This document shows, one piece after another, positions 62,401 through 64,000 of a stretch of 64,000 bases of DNA. The position numbers were made by a program, and so were the translations under genes. The notes under the pieces are model-generated. The model worked only from the letters and a program-made list of their open reading frames with translations, ran no database searches and was not told where the DNA came from. The stretch spans positions 620,001-684,000 of the forward strand of contig JAMXDE010000015.1 in assembly GCA_026770025.1 (NCBI GenBank). Direction: 5' to 3'. Source of the stretch: Craspedostauros australis. Its lineage: Eukaryota; Bacillariophyta; Bacillariophyceae; Mastogloiales; Achnanthaceae. Position 1 is the stretch's first letter; each line of letters starts with the position of its first letter.

Positions 62401-63216
62401 CCGGCGGACGGCTTTGCCATAGATGCACCCAGAGCAGAGAGGGAACTCGGCCTTGGCCAAGTGCCGTGGTATGATTCCGTGTGATGCCATGTTGCGCAAG
62501 ACACGGAAGGGAAGGTGCCCCAAGCGATGGTGCCACCGGAGTAGCTGTCCCTGTGCATCGGATGCACCAACAGGATGTGTTGCCGACTGATCGCGGACCA
62601 GTGTGTCGTTGTCTTGGAGAGGATCGGGCCTCAACTCGGCGAGCTTGGGGTCTTCATGAACCTCCATCATGTCGTCGGGGACGTCGGTGATGTTGAGAAG
62701 TTCAGAATCGCTTGAAGGACTGGAGGTAGCGAGGAATGCTGGCGCATGTCGCTTGGCGTGGATGACGGACATCAGAGGCAGGTTGGTGCCAGGATGATGG
62801 TAGACAGTTACCTTGTGACGCGAGGAGCGCAGGACTGTGTGGTTGCCGTAGGTTGTGCAGGTACGCAAGTGCCTGCCGTGATGATCGCGGGGACCTTGGT
62901 CTGACCATTGCTGTGGACAGAACAGTCGAATACGAAGCCGTGGCGCGTAGTAAGCGTTGGCTATCTTTATCCGCAGTGGTTGGCCGTCATCATCGAGTAT
63001 TGTCCAGGATAGTGTGCCCTTGGATTGGATGGGGATGGACCCTCCAACTCCTTGTATGGCCATGCCGCGGACTGGCTGAAGATCGTTACTGAAGTCACCA
63101 CGTTGTCCAGAGACTGTGGCCGACGTGCAGGTGTCAATTCCGATTGGCACATCACCCATCTGATGCAATGTCGTCTGCATCGCGGAGATGCCTTGCAGTG
63201 CTGTGACTGATAGCAT
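59422..63216 (-). CDS. Copia D Pol polyprotein (1264 residues)
   Basis: ATG 63216. Protease near the N terminus reads GIDTCTSATV (D28), DTC instead of DTG/DSG. The zinc-binding HHRLGHLPF...CSGC region is followed by integrase DDE D295 (SVDQIV), D368 (HADNGR), E403 (AERRIRD). A linker contains nine or so five-residue repeats (SLPRP/SLPGH; DNA 61258-61389). Reverse transcriptase has LLYVDD (D937 first); RNase H has SRTGYVVLYAGF, then STTEAEYVALSQA and ADIFTKPL. All catalytic residues of integrase, RT and RNase H are present. The frame is the same as that of gag upstream, separated by one TGA and eight codons. Either readthrough or reinitiation would supply Pol. Confidence 0.92.
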   Translation of the reverse strand: MLSVTALQGISAMQTTLHQMGDVPIGIDTCTSATVSGQRGDFSNDLQPVRGMAIQGVGGSIPIQSKGTLSWTILDDDGQPLRIKIANAYYAPRLRIRLFCPQQWSDQGPRDHHGRHLRTCTTYGNHTVLRSSRHKVTVYHHPGTNLPLMSVIHAKRHAPAFLATSSPSSDSELLNITDVPDDMMEVHEDPKLAELRPDPLQDNDTLVRDQSATHPVGASDAQGQLLRWHHRLGHLPFRVLRNMASHGIIPRHLAKAEFPLCSGCIYGKAVRRRKPNRITRVVKRARFPGHIVSVDQIVSRQPGVLPQQKGTHTWSRYTCATVFVDQYSGIDYVHLQLTQSGADTLQAKQAFERYAHSFGVRIHHYHADNGRFAEQLFRTAVASANQTITFCGVNAHHQNGVAERRIRDLQESARSMLLHAQHHWHDAIHPSLWPYALRYASEIRRNAAREGGISPLQRFAQIEVRPSMQHFHTFGCPVYILMAALQQGSQVPKWSSRANIAIFLGMSAEHASSVPIVLKIDTGYISPQFHLNFDDRFQTVKTNPLMRPGASQWQRLTHIDEPAKPSQQMRSERITHAVQHQLSASTRPPGTTHAALDAKPFQLDMQHKLHSLPRPSLPGHSLPRHSLPRPSLPGHSLPRPSLPGHNLPRSSLPRQSLPRQPASSPSEGATPTHAIVTQNASRSAPSATERAETNQLTLQLQSYHTHTARSFHASDILNMNSGDLHPMSFAATLADDDTMYWGQMQKQNDRDKFIEAMHKEIEDHQSRQHWEVVQRNQVPKGHKILKAVWSFKRKRRLATGEIYKWKARLCVHGGEQQYGVNYWETFAPVVQWSTIRTFLTMAVQRRWHTRQIDFVLAFPQADVECDIFMQVPQGCNVDGDSKSHVLKLKKNLYGTKQAALVWHRHVVDGLMQHGFRQSQVDECLLYKGNTSILLYVDDAIIIGPHKHEIDDIIERLKARFTLTDEGNMSEYLGVHIQRTNDTITLTQPQLIDRIIRATKIDPNAPGRTYSTPAVKPLLHKDTGGPAATRRFDYRSVVGMLNFLTRSTRPDICFAVHQCARFMAHPMKSHEDAIERIVRYLAHTRDKGLRISPTNDSIHCYADADFAGGFSQANNDPNTAKSRTGYVVLYAGFPIIWNSKLQTEVTLSTTEAEYVALSQALREVIPMIHLINEMKQHISSFDTSPPTVHCTAFEDNSGALELANAPRMRPRTKHINVKYHHFREAVSKGLITIEKVDTLDQMADIFTKPLARPLFESLRLRLLGW
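61258..61389. repeat. 15 bp coding minisatellite in copia D pol
   Basis: About nine tandem copies of a GGAAGGCTGKGCCYC-type unit, in frame, encoding alternating Leu-Pro-Arg/Gly-X-Ser repeats in the integrase-RT linker. Confidence 0.92.
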
Positions 63217-63240
63217 TGATTGGATGGGCGTGCCTTCATG

Positions 63241-63243
63241 TCA
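63241..63243 (-). promoter_or_regulatory. Candidate TGA readthrough codon between gag and pol
   Basis: Gag ends ...ISEN then TGA then HEGTPIQS and pol's Met, all one frame. No other stop separates gag and pol, so suppression of this single codon would make Gag-Pol. Confidence 0.5.
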
Positions 63244-64000
63244 GTTCTCGCTTATGTTTCCATCGCTGGGAGTGGAATGCTGGCTACTGTCGTAGTGGCC
63301 ATCGCTGTCGTCGAAGTGGACGTGAGGAGCTGACTTGGCGTGGACCTTGACGGATTTGGACGAGGACGATTTCTTGTCGTGCTGGCGCTTCTTCCCAGAG
63401 GAGTCAGCGTTCTTGCCGGATCGGGCGCGACAGTCGGATGTCTTGTGCTTGCCCCATGCCTTGTGGTTGTCGCACCAGTGGAAGGTTGTTCCTTGGTGGA
63501 CGAAGTGCTTGGGATCATTGCCCTTTGGCGGATCGCGATTGGCGAGAGGGTGGTTGCCGCGCTTGTGGCGAGCCGTCCCTTTGTTGTCTTTCTTGTTGTT
63601 TGCTCGCTTGCCGGATGACTTGTTGAGCGAGGCTTTGAGCTGCTTCGTCTCGGCTCGGAGGGCGAGGAGCTGCTTGTCGCGGGAAAGGCGGTTCCATGTG
63701 CCGGCGTTGACCAAGCTCTGGTACTTGGTTTCAGCAGTGTTCATGAGACTGACGTAGTCCGGAGTGCCGGAGTCGCTGCATCGCTGGATGCGGTTGACGA
63801 ACTCCTCATTGTCTGCTGTGTTGTATGCAGTGATGAGTGCGAAGGTCACTTCGCTGCCGACTGCTTCGCCTTTGGACTGTAGGGTGAAGACTTGATTGCG
63901 AACGTGATCGTTGAGCTTCTTGATGTCGTTGTCGAAGTCTTTGAGCTTCAACCGATGTAGATTCATGCGGATGCTCGTGCTGAGATCATCTGTGTCGATG
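63241..64000 (-). CDS. Copia D Gag, C-terminal part
   Basis: Open frame entering from the right edge and ending at TGA 63243-63241. Helical capsid-like sequence (LKLKDFDNDIKKLNDHV, then AYNTADNEEFVNRIQRC and YVSLMNTAETKYQSLV). A Lys/Asn-rich stretch follows, then a knuckle-like WCDNHKAWGKHKTSDC with C-x2-H-x5-H-x4-C spacing, and a Ser/Lys/His-rich tail. The next in-frame codon block leads without another stop into pol. The N-terminal part of Gag is outside the window, so an ATG within the visible part (63966) is not taken as its start. Confidence 0.88.
   Translation of the reverse strand, partial: IDTDDLSTSIRMNLHRLKLKDFDNDIKKLNDHVRNQVFTLQSKGEAVGSEVTFALITAYNTADNEEFVNRIQRCSDSGTPDYVSLMNTAETKYQSLVNAGTWNRLSRDKQLLALRAETKQLKASLNKSSGKRANNKKDNKGTARHKRGNHPLANRDPPKGNDPKHFVHQGTTFHWCDNHKAWGKHKTSDCRARSGKNADSSGKKRQHDKKSSSSKSVKVHAKSAPHVHFDDSDGHYDSSQHSTPSDGNISEN

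Larger units (their letters stand above)
59203..64000 (-). mobile_element. Copia D: Ty1/copia element, 3' LTR, pol and part of gag in the window
   Basis: The minus-strand element has a complete short 3' LTR (59203-59388), an intact pol ORF and a gag that runs off the right edge. The polypurine AAGAGGGAG directly precedes the LTR. The left boundary coincides to the base with the end of the copia C LTR identity, which places copia D inside copia C. Confidence 0.88.

Noticed and set aside
1-64000. CRISPR arrays, operons, bacterial promoters, rRNA or clear tRNA genes
   Set aside because: Tandem repeats present are minisatellites without spacers; gene structure is eukaryotic; I found no convincing cloverleaf or rRNA segment by eye.

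Overview
The window is nuclear DNA of a eukaryote that carries spliceosomal introns. It most likely comes from a diatom or a closely related photosynthetic stramenopile. Four things point that way: GT-AG introns of about 150-610 bp; a VOC-domain protein whose N terminus looks like a signal peptide followed by an ASAF-like plastid motif; a prolyl 4-hydroxylase carrying ShK modules; and a dense load of Ty1/copia elements of the kinds abundant in diatoms. The taxon call is inference, because no rRNA or organellar marker lies in the window.

Bases 1-19300 form a gene-rich arm with seven protein genes: a YacP-like NYN-domain protein running off the left edge (minus); a four-exon Patched/Dispatched-like RND membrane protein (plus); a three-exon secreted ShK/prolyl 4-hydroxylase (minus); a small membrane/coiled-coil protein (minus); the plastid-type VOC protein (plus); a type II membrane glycosyltransferase resembling RXYLT1 (minus); and a secreted CIA30-like protein (minus). 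These look like independent genes with their own intergenic spaces.

Bases 19500-29800 hold three mobile elements in a row: a 966 bp element with 16 bp terminal inverted repeats; a 6.1 kb DNA transposon with 164 bp inverted repeats, a TTAA at each end and a large DDE-type transposase-like ORF broken by one in-frame TAG; and a 2.7 kb deletion derivative of a copia element (two diverged LTRs around a gag fused out of frame to the last part of RNase H). One intronless 4.4 kb gene follows (30217-34656, minus). It encodes a 1479-residue multidomain protein with an acyl-adenylating domain, a carrier domain and an NRPS-terminal (Pls-like) membrane/hexapeptide-repeat region.

From about 36600 to the right edge the window is a stack of retrotransposons. 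An old non-LTR-type reverse transcriptase gene (minus) has been cut by two copia insertions. The first, 'copia A' (37117-46266), is a very young 9.15 kb element with identical 687 bp LTRs, an AGCTC target duplication and an intact 2421-residue polyprotein. The second, 'copia B' (from 47358, plus), is itself interrupted after its protease by 'copia C' (50878-59202, minus, intact 1819-residue polyprotein). Copia C in turn appears to be interrupted inside its 5' LTR by 'copia D' (59203 to beyond 64000, minus). Copia D has gag and pol in one frame separated by a single TGA. The nesting predicts specific sequences just outside the right edge.

The least explained signals are a 512 bp stretch inside the 6.1 kb transposon whose minus strand has no stop trinucleotide in any frame, the membrane-spanning segments in the copia A polyprotein, the stop codons that interrupt otherwise continuous frames, and the fused adenylation/Pls-like enzyme.
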